Shown one piece after another: positions 1 to 12,029 of a stretch of 64,000 nucleotides of DNA. The translations under genes were made by a program, and so were the position numbers. Location: positions 491,912-555,911 of the forward strand of contig JAAOMT010000590.1 of NCBI GenBank assembly GCA_016748015.1, in the 5' to 3' direction. Position 1 is the first letter of the stretch, and each line of letters begins with the position of its first letter. A model generated the notes under the pieces. The model ran no database searches. It saw only the letters and a program-made list of their open reading frames with translations, and was not told the DNA's origin. Origin of the DNA: Geosiphon pyriformis. Taxonomy: Eukaryota; Glomeromycota; Glomeromycetes; Archaeosporales; Geosiphonaceae.

Positions 1-304
1 GTGATGTGATGTTAATATATCCACAAAGTTGTGGAAAGTCTGGAATAAGGTTTGGTGGTTGGTCTTCTATTTCTGTGGTTAAATATTTGATGGTGGTTCC
101 TTCTGGTATGTTGATGACTTTGCCAGTGTTGTTGTAGATGGGAATTTTTATGTGGCTATAGCTTTTGGCTGGTATGTAGAGATTGATCAGTCCAATATCT
201 CCTGATTCACAAAAGTTTGCTTCAGCTTCAAAAATCTGTTCTTGCTTCTTTTCCTTCCTTTCTATTGCTAGCATGTACTGGCTATATGGTGGAATAGAAA
301 TAGC

Positions 305-1336
305 TTAACCGGCTGAGATAATTTCTCCTTGGCCAACAATTTTTTTTTCTGCCATATTAACTGGTATCTCTATTCTACCCATTGACCCAAATTCCTGTAT
401 CCCTCTTACTGTTATTCCCAATTCCTTCCTTGTTTCCACTTCTACTAAGCTGGCTATTTTGATTAATGACAGGAATATGGCCTGTGCTATCTTTTCATTT
501 GGCTCAATTGTATAGGCCTTTTCTGAGTTATTTTGTAGTATGGCACTAATATTTCCTGTATATTTTGCATCTACTATTCTCCCTCTAATATTAATCCCCT
601 TTTTTGCTAAACTACTCCTAAATGCTAAAAGAACCATAGTTGTTGTTAAAATCTCCAGAGCTATTTTCAAATCAATGCATACTCGTGCATTTGGTTCCAA
701 TTTGATGGCATCTTTTCCTGGATATCTTAGATCAAACTCTGCATCCATATCATGCACATGTTTTGGCATGATACCTTCACCATTATGACTAAACCATTTG
801 AGCTCTTGTTCTTTGGAGAGGTTAGAGAGTGTGATATATTGTTCGCAGTTTGAATTGGGGTTTGAATCTAAATTGGAGTCATTGCCATTTTGAACGGAGC
901 TGGAACCATTATTCTTGTTGTCGTCGTTGTCGGAATTTGAATCGGGATCGAATGGTAATTCCGACTTTGATGTGCAGCTGCTGATTGGTTCTTCCTCTTC
1001 GGGGATCATGTAGATCATGTGTGGTGGTGGATTGTAAATAAGGTTACAATCATCACAATATTCAAAGTTACTGGGAATTAAACAATGGTGACACAGTCTT
1101 GTATTCAATTGTGCTAGCCATTGTTCTTGCTTTTTTCTAGTGGATATCAAGTTTTGGTAGTGTTTATGGAACTCTTCTGGTTCCAGGAAATTTATAACTG
1201 GCTCTATATTCCAGTCAAGCTCAATAGGTTCTGGTGGATTGTTTTTAATTGTTCTGATTTTTTCTAGTGACAGGCCTTCAATTTTGGCAATTGTCATTTG
1301 CCATAATTCATTGTCATCGTGTGGACAACTGTCCAA
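305..1336 (-). pseudogene. Element 1 zinc-ribbon plus dUTPase ORF (343 codons)
   Basis: The longest open segment of element 1. Its N-terminal third has a paired CxxC motif (RLCHHCL then EYCDDCNL), as in zinc ribbons, followed by an acidic Asn/Ser/Asp-rich linker. The C-terminal half is a trimeric-type dUTPase: motif 1 DAEFDLRYPGK, motif 2 RSSLAKKGI, motif 3 IVDAKYTGNI, motif 4 EKIAQAI and motif 5 QEFGSMGR. dUTPases hydrolyse dUTP to dUMP and pyrophosphate. Motif 1 has Glu where elements 2 and 4 have Gly (DAGFDL), and motif 5 has Met for Thr, so this copy is probably inactive. The apparent first codon is TTG just after a TGA, so the segment is an internal slice of a polyprotein and not a separate gene. 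Confidence 0.85.
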
Positions 1337-1720
1337 TCACTGTACAGCTCTTCTCCAAGTGGCTTTTATTGGTGTTTTTTTCTCAATCCAGTCACTGATG
1401 AGGATTATGTATTGGCAGGAAACGTCGCACATTCCTCCTCTCCCAGGAATGTTGTTCTATATTCCTTTGTTAAGGAGAGTTTCTCCACAGGCTAGACATA
1501 ATGTATTATCCCATTTTCCCACTTGTTTTGGTCTTCCAAAACGTTCAATGAGGCATGTGTGACAATAGAACTTGGTTGTCATCTAATATTCTTCGTTGTC
1601 ACCACAGCATGCGCCCATTAACAACAATTTCTTGCCACAATCAATGCATATCAGTTTGGGTCAGTGATAGGTTGATGATTGTTGTTGATCATAGATGTAT
1701 GAGATATAAGTGTTGTTGGC
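1337..1720 (-). pseudogene. Element 1 cysteine-rich region, broken
   Basis: The minus strand encodes a run of Cys pairs (ICIDCGKK, GACC, FYCHTC, LCLACGE, MCDVSCQY) that matches the same region of elements 2 and 4. The spacing suggests two or more zinc-binding modules between protease and dUTPase. Stops interrupt it, including a TGA at about 1335 where an Arg codon is expected. The role is unknown. Confidence 0.75.
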
Positions 1721-2059
1721 TTAAGTATTTTCTTCCTTCTTCTCTTTCCCTTTTCTTTTTTCTTCTTTCCACTCCCAACTCGATGGTTCTTCTTGTTCGT
1801 TGTTGGTCCAGGTCAAATCATCTGTCTCCCAGGTCAGTTCTTTTTTTTGCTTTCCCTTGGGGTTGTCATTTTACAAAAGTATTGGTGGTAGTTCATTGTA
1901 GTTGGCGTCGGCCCAGGAGACTTGGTAAGCTTCTCAAGTAGGTTTCTTTTTCTTCTTCTCCAGTTTGATCAATAGTTTTTCTTTTGGAGGAGTCTTGAAA
2001 TGGCCACACATGGCTGGTACATGTATGTGTTGGCCCTGATATGTTAGCTGGAGTTCCTG

Positions 2060-2460
2060 GGTGTTCCAGTCTAATGTCGCATTGACTTTAGACAGCCAGT
2101 CATTACCAACTAGAGCTTAATATTGAGTGGCTTCCATCACTAAAACTTTAATGGGAGTTACGATGCTGTTGACTTTGAAAGAGAAGTCATTGATTTTGCC
2201 AATTGGAGTTTTGGTCGCTCCATCGGCTGTGATGATTCTGGTGCTGGCAGCTCGATCAATTTGGTAATCTAATTGGTCCATGAGTTGTTATGTGATGATA
2301 CTGCCTGCTAAACTGCTATCAAGGATCAATTTGATAAATTGACCATTAACTTTAGCATCTGTATACATCATGGTGATGGGTTTTTTATTGAGAGCAGCTC
2401 CACTAAATAATAGAGTACTTGATGGCTCTTCGATCTCAAATGAGAAGATGGCGGCTAGTA
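2060..2460 (-). pseudogene. Element 1 retropepsin-like aspartic protease, broken
   Basis: The minus strand reads a retropepsin-like domain: LILDSSLAGSIIT (active-site Asp in a DSS context, where retropepsins usually have DS/TG) and, further on, ALVGNDWLSK, the pattern that closes many retrotransposon proteases. It would cut the gag-pol polyprotein. In-frame stops occur after SIIT and before ALVGND. Confidence 0.8.
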
Positions 2461-2699
2461 ATTTGTCATTGGTGACTGTTGCTGGCAGAATATTGTTGAT
2501 AAGTGTTTGTTGTTTTTGGGTGGATTCCTAGTTGCTGGGTGAGGTGTCTTTTGGGGTAACCAGGAGACTTAAATAGTCTTGGGAATTCGGGTTTTGGGGA
2601 TGACCAGCACCCGAATTCCATTGACGAGATCCTGTTTGACTGGAGGAGCTGGGGATTGGCTGATGAACTACTATTGACAATCTCCAGTTTTGTTGCATG

Positions 2700-4715
2700 A
2701 TTCTCAGTCTTTGAACTTCACTGGCCAGTAAGTTTTATGGTGGGGTTTGAATCATTTGGAGTTGATAGATTGTTGGCAGTTGCAGTTGATATATTATCTG
2801 TGGCTGTGGCTAATAAATTGGGGCTTGATATACTGGTGGTTGATAAATTGATTACTGTGTCATTGGTGCATAATAAAGTAAGTGTTGATACTGTGTGGTA
2901 TTTGATTGATGATTCGGAATTGAGAACCAGCAATTGGAGTTTCGATATTGATTTTCCAATCGTTGGTTATTTAAATGTTGGTGGCAGTCAATTTGAATAT
3001 GTCTTTGTTTACCACAATAGTGGCAGATATGCGTTTTCTGTTGTCACTGTTGATTGTTTGATGAAGATGGACATGGTTGATTTTGGCCATAATTAGAGTT
3101 TTTTTGATTATTGTGTTGTTATGGAGGCTGATAAATGGCGTGATTGTCAGCTAAATATTCTTCTAATCTCTTATTAATTGATTCACTGAACTTCTCCAAT
3201 TTGGAATCCAATTCAGATGATCTGTTCATTACTAGATTAACAGCTTGGGCATGGTTGGCTTCTGACTCAGCAGATTCAAAATCTCTGGCATGTGTAACTG
3301 CGTCTTGAAGTGTGCTTGGATGCAATGGACATATATGTTGCAAAATGCTACTGCACAGGCCACAGATAAACTGGTTGAGGATCTGTGGTGCTGTGAAATA
3401 GTTGGCATCAATTGCTTGAATTTGGCGCAGATTTTGATAAAAGCGTTCTAGGTAAGTGGTAACTGTTTCAGTTTCTCCTTGTTTCATGATGGTAAATGTG
3501 TTGACTAGGCAATTGATGCTGTTATTGTTGCTGAAGTATCTTAGGAATTCCACTTTGAAGGCATTAAAATCTTGTGGTTTATTAATCAAGCTCTGGTACC
3601 ATGAATTAGTGGTATCCTTGAGAAAGTAGAAAATGGCTTGCATTGCTCAGCCGTCATTCTATCCGTTGGCTGTGATGGCCTTTTCTACATCATTCAGTCA
3701 TACTTGAGCATCATCCTCTTCACTGGTAAAGTTGTCAAGTTTTGCGATTGGTGTATAGGCCATTGGATCTAAGTTTGGGTGGCTATTGAAGTGGTTGTTG
3801 AAGAGGTAACAGTTGTTGGAGTGGTATTTGAGATGATTGAATTGGCTCACTGATTGGCTCAATTGGTGGTTGATCAATGATGATAACTGGAGGTAGGTTT
3901 TGTTGATGAATTAACTTGGAGTTTTGATTTCTTTGATTTAGCAGAGTTCAAATATTCGGAGTTTTGATTTCTGAATTTTCTAAATATTGCTGAGTTTAAA
4001 TGTTCGGGTTTTCTAGGATCAGGTTTTGGTAATTAAATTCCTGATCCTTGTTTTTTTTTTTTTCTAATTCAGTAATTTCCCAAGGACTAACAGTTCCAAA
4101 ATCTGGCTGATGAGACAGTAATCAAAATCCTGATGGTGTTGGCAATCTCGATTTAAATCTTTCAAAATAATTTCCATATGCTCCTAATAGTTTGTTTTTC
4201 TTTTGTTTACTCTGAAACATGATTTTTGCTAGCAGCGTCTTTGTACTGATGGACATGTCTGCTGATGTGATGTTGATGGTACTTCTGGGCATGTAATAGT
4301 ATAATGGATATATCGGAGATTCAATTCTTTGTTTCTTCCAGTTAGGAATTTGTATTTCTTTGGATGTTACTGCTGGTGTCTGTAGTTTTCCTTTGTTTTT
4401 GTCCTAGTAAGTAATAGAGAATGTCTTTTGTGTATATCTTTCAATTTCTTGGTTGATTTCTCTGATGATGGGTGCAAAGCTGTGATTTCTTGGTAAGTTG
4501 GTATGTTAGATTAGTTCCAAATAGAAATTTTCTCTTGCTGATTCAATGTTAACTGGTCTTTTTAGGAAATCTGTGATTCTTTTGTTGATGTAAAAGTTGA
4601 AAGCTGATTCTGCTGGGTAATGGTTGTTGTTTAGGCCTAGCTGCTGGCTGTACTGTTGAAATAAAGATTTCGCGAATCTTAAATGGTTTGTCCCTATTAT
4701 TTCTGATTCTGCCAC
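2700..4715 (-). pseudogene. Element 1 gag (capsid and nucleocapsid), fragmented
   Basis: The N-terminal piece (4506-4715) and the capsid-like piece (3119-3643, containing FLRYFSNNNSINCL and ILNQFICGLCSSILQ) are in the order expected for a Ty3/gypsy gag. A single CCHC zinc knuckle follows near 2990-3040, then a Gln/Pro/Tyr-rich tail. Gag forms the cytoplasmic virus-like particle. The first codon of the N-terminal piece is GTG, and no in-frame ATG is seen; the same is true of elements 2, 3 and 4. Stops and frameshifts separate the pieces. Confidence 0.8.
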
Positions 4716-4760
4716 TTTTGGTTTGGTGTTGTCAGTGCTGGTTTTCTGTAAGATTATACC

Positions 4761-4777
4761 TCACAGAAAGCACCAAA
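4761..4777 (-). other. Element 1 primer-binding site
   Basis: On the minus strand TGGTGCTTTCTGTGAGG starts 2-3 bases after the LTR, the usual place for a tRNA-primed minus-strand start. The TGG pairs with a tRNA CCA end. The tRNA is not identified. Confidence 0.6.
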
Positions 4778-5647
4778 TATTATAGTTGAATATTTGGAGT
4801 CTCAAGTTAAATAACAAACCTGTAACTTGGTGCTCAAAAGCTATTTCTGCCAATGATATTCTAAAAGTGTTGTATCTGAAAGTTTTGATGGAGTCTTTTA
4901 TATAATAGACAGAGATTCAATAGTGTGGTGATTTGTCATTTGTTGTCAGTTGTTTCCTAATTTCTTTTTCAGCTTGATGGCCAGATTTATTCTGGCAGTC
5001 GTGTCCTTCTGGTAAGCTAACTGATAATATATATAAATCTACCCTTATTTCTGGGTTTTTTACCAGGCTATCCATGACGTCAATAACTCAACGCTTTTAA
5101 TCCTCAATCAATTAGTATGTACAACAAAATCAAAGAAAAAAAGAAATAAAATAAAGAAAATAACAATGATGAAAATAAGCCAAGGCAGTTTGGTAAGTTA
5201 GTATCCCATCAATAGCTGTGATCAAGAGCTATTGTTCCAGCATAGTTAAGTATCAATTACTATTAACATGAAGTGTTAATAGTGGAGAGTGGATTGAGAT
5301 ATAAAATAATTATTTATTTGATAATTGGGAACTGGAAGGTTGCTTAGATCAAATCTAAACTGAGAGGTCTGTCTTTTTAGCTTTTAATCCTGCTGCTATA
5401 TATACATGATTGAGATTCTTCAATTCTTCAATTCTTTACGACAGGAATTCTGGAATTTCTGGAATCCTGTGATTTCTTTGAGAGGAATCCTGGAATTCTG
5501 GAATCCTGCAATTCCTCATCGGGGAATCCTGAAATTCCTGGAATCTTGCAATTCCTGAGAAGAATCCTGGAATTCCACCTTTACTATGCCTACTTCTGAT
5601 TGAATAATAATCATGCTAATATATTTTCTATATTTCTATGAGTAATA
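4778..5647 (-). repeat. Type A LTR shared by elements 1 and 2 (870 bp)
   Basis: Homologous to the two LTRs of element 4. In minus orientation it begins near 5647 next to the polypurine tract of element 2, and ends at 4778 next to the primer-binding site of element 1. It carries imperfect GGAATTCC-type repeats at about 5430-5580 and a TATATATA-like box near 5395-5405. The terminal TGTTAC and GTAACA have mutated to TATTAC and ATAATA. Confidence 0.85.
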
Positions 5648-5689
5648 TTATTTCTTTTTTTTAATATTGAGCTCTGTTGAAATCCAATT

Positions 5690-6300
5690 CGTTTAATTCC
5701 CCCTCTTAAAGTATTTTCTGGATTTCATTTTCGAGAATTACTTGTGTTATTTGGGTCTGTAATTCTTCAAATTGAGCATTGGTGATCTTTCCCAATTGAT
5801 TACTGGTAACCATATTCATTGCTTTGTTGAATAATATTTCTGGTCTATCCTGAAATGCTGTGTGTATTTGGTATATAGCTCAGGCCTGTGTAGATAAGTT
5901 GTTCTTTCCCACAAAATGTTCTAATTGTTGTAGTATTTTTTTGTCGAATAATCACTTTGTTTTATCCGTATATAGATTCTGGATATTTATGTGTTGTTCT
6001 AAGTAAAAATAACAATAGTTTCATAGAAATTGTTGTATCCACCAATTCCAAGTTTCTTTATTCAACTCTTGATATAGTGACTCTTTTGTCAACTCTTTTA
6101 TTGCTAATTTTACTTTCGCAATAATTTGTCCACAGTATTTTCAGTTTTTTTCTGTGTTTTGGATTGCAATGTCTTTCTAGTATCTTGATATCAAATGGTT
6201 TGTTGATTGATTGTAATCTCTATTTCCTGGTGTTGGATCAATTGAAAGAGTTGTTGTGCTAGTGAGTGAATGTTGTCTGTAATTTCCATTTTTCTGATAT
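5690..6300 (-). pseudogene. Element 2 ORF downstream of integrase, broken
   Basis: The minus strand is closely similar to the post-integrase ORF of element 4 (39112-39740), with stops and frameshifts. By eye the nucleotide match here is clearly higher than in RT or gag of the same element. The product is unrecognised. Confidence 0.6.
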
Positions 6301-6604
6301 TTCTTGTCATGTCTACCATGTCTTTATATATTTTTTTGATGGATCAATTTGTCGTGTTGTTGTCAATAATAATGATTGGTTCCAGATCTCATGGAATCTG
6401 ATCTGGTTGGACTAGTATTCTCTGTACTTTTAATTGTGAAATATTACTGGTGGATGGTAGTATGGTATTGTGGTATGGTTTTAGTCAATCACCATGTGCT
6501 GCTTTGGCTAAAATTTTGTTGTACCATCTTAATTTGTAAGCTCCATTTCCATGAATTTCTTCAATGTGAAATAGTCTATCCCATTTGGAGTCAAATTTTC
6601 CACT

Positions 6605-7790
6605 CTATTGTTTTTCCACTTTAGTATAATGTAGAAGTACTTTGTCTTCAATCTTGAATTCAACTGGTTTGTCTAGTAGTTGGTTATTGTATCTCTTTTT
6701 TTGTTTCTCTTGTAACTTTTGTATGTTGTCAGCTGCTTTTTGTCGTCTGTTTTCTAGTGTTTTTATTAAGTTATATGTTCTTCTCAACAATGTTTCTTGA
6801 AAATTATCTTCTGTTGTTGGTTCAGTTGGATATGTATTGACTTCTATTTTAACTGGTAATGTTGCTGTTCTACTATATACTAGTTCAAATAGTGTTGCTT
6901 GTGTGGTATCTTGCTTTATTGTCTGATAAGCAAATAATACTGATAGTATGAACAAATCCCATTCATTTTGGTTTTTTTGACTGATTTTGGCAATTGCTTT
7001 ACACAATATTCTATTGAATCTTTCAACTAGTCCATTGGTTTGTGGATGATATGGTGATAATAATGGTCTTTTAATTCCAAATCTTTGACTTAATTCTGCC
7101 AGTGTTCTGTTCACAAAGTGAGTTCCTTGATCTAATAATAGTTTTTTTGAACATCCATGTCGACAAATCAAATTTTGATGAACAAATTTGGCAACAAATT
7201 CTGTATCTGCTTTTTGAATGGCTTTTGCTTCTGGTCATTTGATAAGATAGTCCATGGTTACTGTGATATATCTGTTGCCTTTGCTGGTGATTGTTAATGA
7301 TCTGACTAAGTTAATTCCAATGCAATCGAATGGTTGTCCCACTTTGATTGGTTTTAATGGTTCATTTGGTCTTGTTTTTCCTTTTCTCTGACAAGCATCA
7401 CAATTTTACATGTATTAGATGATGTCTGGATACATTGATAACCAATAGTATCTTTTTCTGGTTCTTTCTATGGTTGTTTCTTTGTGAAAATGTCCTGCTG
7501 TTGGGTCTGAATGCATATTGAATAATATTGTTTCTTTCTCTGGTTCTGTGATTACTCTGGTTGGTTGATCTGAATTTTTCTTGTTTTTTTGGTAAAGTAT
7601 ATTTTGATGGTTGATAAAATATTTGGATTGTTGTTTTATGTCTCTTTGTTCTTTTTGAGATAATTTCTCCTTGAATAATTGAGTCTTTATATAATGTTGT
7701 GGTTGTTGGTATTTTTGTATATTCATCTTTTGTTATATTTTTGGGTTGGAATGTTTTTAGATTTGTCTCATTCACAACAATCCATCGGCT
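6605..7790 (-). pseudogene. Element 2 integrase, broken
   Basis: Minus-strand integrase of Ty3/gypsy type. The N-terminal H2C2 zinc domain (HSDPTAGHFHKETT, then a CDACQ pair) lies at 7380-7500. The DDE core continues to 6605, with LLLDQGTHFVN (second Asp) and NGLVERFNR (Glu). The first catalytic position reads GINLVR at about 7310, Asn where element 4 keeps Asp (GIDLVR), so the enzyme is dead. The C-terminal part has the usual DKVLLHYTK pattern. Integrase inserts the cDNA into the genome. Several stops lie between 7175 and 7400. Confidence 0.85.
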
Positions 7791-7852
7791 TTTCCATTAT
7801 CTTTTCCCTTTTTATAATGTACTATGTAGTTAAATGGTGAAAGTTCTATTTT

Positions 7853-9448
7853 CTATCTGGCATGACAATCATCTGCAAATTCTTGTTTCTGAATTGAAGT
7901 CAGTCTCTTGTGATCCATGTATATTTCAAACTTTTGGCTTAAGTATTCTCTCCATTTCATAACTGCCCAATAGATTGCTAAGTGTTCCAGTGCTGGAGTT
8001 CTATAGTTCTTTTCAGCTGGACTTAAGCTTCTACTGACATAAGCTACTGGATGTTCTCTTCCATCTGGTCTTTTCTGCAATAGTACTGCTCCCAATGCTT
8101 GACCTGATGCATCCGTAGTGATGATGAATAGTTTGCTGTAGTCTAAATACATCAACACTAGAGCTTGAATAAGCTTTTTTCTCAATGTGTCAAATGCTTT
8201 TTGTTGAGCTTCAGTTCATTCATACTTTATATTCTTAGTTTGTAGCTGGTGAAGTGGCTGAGCTAGTTTGGAAAAGTCCTTGATGAAGTGGCAATAATAG
8301 CCTGCGAATCCCAAAAATGCTCTTAGTTTTGACAAATTTGTTGATACTGGAAAGTTTTTTACTATTGCAATCTTATCTGGATCTGTTTTGATACCATCTT
8401 TACTTACAACATGTCCCAAAATCTTGAGTTCAGTTTTTCCAAAGAAACACTTTATTGCATTTAGTTTCAATCTGGCTCTTTTTAGTCTTTCAAACACCTG
8501 CTGGAAGTGATGCAAATAATCATCAAATGTTTTTGAGAATACATTGGTGTCATCTAAGTATATGACTACTAATTTCCATAGTAGTCTAGTATATACAATT
8601 TCTATGAGCTGTTGGAATGTTGCTGGAATGTTCATTAAGCCAAATGGCATAACTTCAAATTCAAAATTTTCTTTTCTTATTGTAAATGCGATCTTTTTTT
8701 TGTCAGCTAGATCCATGGCTACTTGCCAATAGCCACTATCTAGATCCAGTATTGAGAACCATTTGTTTCCTCCAAAAGCATCAAATAGTTCTTGGATCTT
8801 TGGAGTTGGGTAGCTGTCTTTCTTGGTTATTCCATTCAATTTCTGGTAATCTACACAAAAGTGAATTTTTCTATTTTTCTTTTGGACTAGTATTACTGGT
8901 GATGACCATGAACTCATTGATGGCTGAATTAGCCCATTGTCAAGCATCCAATTGATTTCTTGACAAATGATCTTATGGCTAGCTGGTAGTACTCTATATG
9001 CTCTTTGTTTAATTGGCATTGTATTTCCAGTTTTGATCTGATGCTGGATAATGTTGGTGCAGCCAAATTCATTTTTACTAGCAAAGATGTTATTGAAGTT
9101 ACTGAGTAACATTTTTAGTTGCATTTGTTGGAGTGGGTCTAGATTTCCTATGTTTATTTGTTCTAATTGTTCTGGTTGGAGCAAATAGTATTCACTTCGT
9201 CTGTAAATGGTTTGTGATGTAATGTCCATATATCCACACAGTTGTGGAAAATCTGGAATGTGGTTTGGTGGTTGATTCTCAACTTCAGTGGTTAAATATC
9301 CAATAATGATTTTTTTTGGTATTTTAATGATGTTTCCAGTTGTGTTGTGGATAGGAATTTTAATATTTTTGGGACTGTTGGCTGAGATGTAAAGATTGAT
9401 AAGTTCAATCTCTCCTGATTCACAAATGGTGGCTTCTGCTTCAAACAA
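7853..9448 (-). pseudogene. Element 2 reverse transcriptase (8216-9448) and RNase H (7853-8185)
   Basis: A 410-codon open segment holds the Ty3/gypsy RT fingers-palm: FCVDYQKLNG, WFSILDLDSGYWQVAM, FEVMPFGLMNIPATFQ and the catalytic box VIYLDDTNVF with both aspartates. It ends in the connection region (LRAFLGFAGYYCHFI). After one stop the RNase H segment follows with TTDASGQALGAVL and VAYVSRSLS, the usual Ty3-type RNase H. RT copies the RNA genome and RNase H removes the RNA template. The RT segment is the best preserved pol piece in the window. A TTG, not ATG, opens it, as expected for an internal polyprotein slice. Confidence 0.9.
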
Positions 9449-9517
9449 TTGAGCTTAATTCTTCACTTTTCTTTTTATGGTTAACATATACTGATCATAT
9501 TGTGAAATGGAAATTGC

Positions 9518-10342
9518 TTAATGGGTTGAGATAATTTCTCTTTTGTCAACAATTTCTTCCTCTGCCATATTGACTGGTATATCTATTCTATCCATTAATC
9601 CAAATCCTTGTATCTCTCTAGCTGTAATCCCTAATTCCTTTCTGTTTCCCATTGACACTAATTGAGTTATTTTCACCAGAGATAAGAATATTCCCTGTGC
9701 TATTTTTTTGTTTGGATCTATAGAATATGTCTTTTCTGAATCATTTTGTAGCATAGCAATGATATTTCCTACGTATTCTGCATCAATTATTCCTCTTCTA
9801 ATGTTAATTCCTTTTTTTGCTAAACTACTCCTGGATGCTAGTTGAACCATTGTTGTTGCTGAAATTTCCAGTGCTATTTTCAGATTGATGCAAGTGTGTG
9901 AATGTGGTTCCAATTTGATGAGATCTTTCTCCAGATATCTCAAATCAAACCCTGCATCAGTATCATGCACACATTTTGGCATAATACCTTTATCATTATC
10001 ACTGAACCATTTTAGTTCCTGCTTCTTGGTAAAGTCAGGGAGCATAATATATTGTTTGTAGTTTGAATTGAAGTTTGAATCTGAGTTGGAATTGTTGTCA
10101 TTGTTATTGCCATTTTGAACAGAGCTAGAACCATTATTTTCGTCATTGTCGTTGTTGGAATCTGAATTGGGATTGGGAACTGATTCCAATTCCAATGCAC
10201 AGCTGCTGATTGGTTTTTCTTCCTCTGGAATTGTGTAAATTATGCATGGTGGTAGATTGTAAATGAGGTCACACTCATTACAATATTGGAAGTTACAGGA
10301 AATTAAACAATGATTACATAGTCGAGTATTGATTTCTTCCAA
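9518..10342 (-). pseudogene. Element 2 zinc-ribbon plus dUTPase ORF (274 codons)
   Basis: It has the same architecture as in element 1: paired CxxC (RLCNHCLI then QYCNECDL), an acidic Asn/Asp/Ser linker, then dUTPase motifs DAGFDLRYLEK, ASRSSLAKKGINI, GIIDAEYVGNI, KKIAQGIF and IQGFGLMDR. Motif 1 is intact, while motif 5 has lost the Ser-Thr-Gly (FGLMD). It sits between protease and RT. Confidence 0.85.
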
Positions 10343-11000
10343 CCATTGCTCTTGTTTCTTTTTAGTGGGTGCTAATTTCTGGTAGTGTTTGTGGAATTGT
10401 TTTGGATCTAGTAGATTTATGACTGGTTCTGGGTCTCAGTCAAGTTCTATGGATTCAGGTGAGTTGTCTTTGATTGTTTTTATTTCTTCTGAGGTCGCTC
10501 CTTCAATTTTGGCAAGTGCCATTCACCAGATTTTGTCATCGTTGTGTGGACATCTATCCAGACATTTGACGGCTTGTCTTCAGACAGCATCTATAGATAT
10601 TTCTTTTTTTACCCAGTCACTTATAAAAATCGTGTATTAACACAATTCATCGCACATTCCTCTTCGCCCAGTAATGTCATTCCACATTCCTTTGTCCAGA
10701 AGAGTTTCTCCACAAGCCAAGCATGGTTTATTGTCCCATTTCTCTTTTCGTTTTGGATGTCTAAAGCATTCTATGATGCATGTGTGACAATAGAATTTGG
10801 TTGCTGTTGAGTATTCCTCATCATTGTCACAACATGCACCCATTGACAACAATTTCTTGCCGCAATCAATGCATATAAGTTTTGGGCAACAATAGCTTGA
10901 TTGTGGTGTTGTGTACATATATGTAGGGTAAATAGAGGTTGGTATAGAATTTTCTTTTTTCTCTTTCCCTTTTTCTTTTATTTTATCCTCTTCCCATTCC
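10343..11000 (-). pseudogene. Element 2 cysteine-rich region
   Basis: The open stretch at 10637-10918 has cysteine pairs LICIDCGKK, GACCDND, FYCHTCIIECF, CLACGETL and MCDELC, the same series as in elements 1 and 4. It lies between the protease (interrupted by element 3) and the dUTPase. The first codon is not supported as a start. Confidence 0.75.
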
Positions 11001-11055
11001 CAGGTTGTTGATAATTTGTCCTGATTGTTGTGGGTTTCCCAGTTTTGGTTAGCAT

Positions 11056-11981
11056 TGTTACCAGTAGAATTTTAGCTATTAATTAGCATGAAATTACCTT
11101 TATAATCCCTATAATTAATTAGTATATTAATATCATTTCAAATTATCATTTATTATTTAATCAATTATCACATATCACGATTCAATTAAAATAATCTAAT
11201 TAATATAACAGAAAGTAAGATGATCAAATTACACAATACTCTGAACTTTGTAGCATTCTAAAATTCACCAAAATTTACAGAAATTTGCCGAAATTTACCA
11301 AAATTCGCCGAAATTATGAATAGTTCACCCAAATTAATCAATAGTTCAGTGAAATAATTTGTAGTTCATCAAAATATATCTTTAGTTTGCCAAAATTTGA
11401 GCAAAAAAAAAAAGTGCAAGTTCATAGACTAGTACTACAACAAGTTGTATAAAAGAAGAGCTTTTCTCTTCAAGAAAATGTATCTTACTTTAGATTTATC
11501 ACTTAGAACCATTCCTACACACACAAAAAGAAATAAAATATCAAATAATTTGAAAAACCAAATTTTTTAATTATTGCACTTAGAAAATTTCCAAAACCCA
11601 ACTAACGTTTTGAAATTGATTAGCTACCAATTTCAGTAAACTGTTAGTGACTCCAGGCCTGAATAGAAAACGTTTCCCTTGATAAAATCTTATTTCTTTT
11701 ACATTTCTTGTATTTTTCTTTTTTTTTCTTATTACAATCATTAGGATAGCCTACAGACAAGATTTCTGTAGAAGAGTTGACTTTTACAGCAAAGTAACTA
11801 CACATTTTTAGTAAGCTTCCAGACAAGCAATTCCACTTATAAGTCCAGCAATTCAAATTATAGGAGATAATTTGAAGATAAATTCAGTTATTGGAGGTTC
11901 AACTACTTCTAGAAAACGTGAATTTGCAACCAACAGACATTTACAACATTCAAGAAAAGAGACCAAAAACCTCCAGTAACA
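11056..11981 (+). repeat. Element 3 5' LTR (926 bp)
   Basis: Matches 19654-20625 over its whole length apart from an internal length difference near its 3' end. Short repeats of the AAATTTGCCG type lie at about 11260-11320, and a TATAAAAG box at 11448-11455 could be the promoter core. Poly(A) signal and R borders are not resolved. Confidence 0.92.
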
Positions 11982-11983
11982 TT

Positions 11984-11999
11984 TGGTGCTCTTCCACAG
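11984..11999 (+). other. Element 3 primer-binding site
   Basis: TGGTGCTCTTCCACAG starts two bases after the LTR. It shares TGGTGCT with the sites of elements 1, 2 and 4. The tRNA is not identified. Confidence 0.6.
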
Positions 12000-12029
12000 A
12001 AACAATACAGTAAAAACAAATTCAAAGTA

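Larger units (their letters stand above)
1..5647 (-). mobile_element. Element 1: 5' half of a Ty3/gypsy retrotransposon, running off the left edge
   Basis: Reading the minus strand from right to left: LTR (4778-5647), primer-binding site, gag, retropepsin, cysteine-rich region, dUTPase, and the linker that leads into reverse transcriptase. The RT, RNase H, integrase and 3' LTR would lie beyond base 1. Bases 1-300 match the pre-RT linker of elements 2 and 4; a TAA near 308 stands where element 4 has CAA (Gln). The LTR also serves as the 3' LTR of element 2. Several frames are broken by stops, so the copy is dead. Confidence 0.9.

Noticed and set aside
540-788. Plus-strand open frame across the element 1 dUTPase
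   Set aside because: It is the complement of a clearly coding region and has no domain of its own. The same applies to frames at 1239-1941, 2737-3096, 8544-8955, 33157-33444, 34207-34593, 46306-46901, 57032-58204 and 60415-60816.
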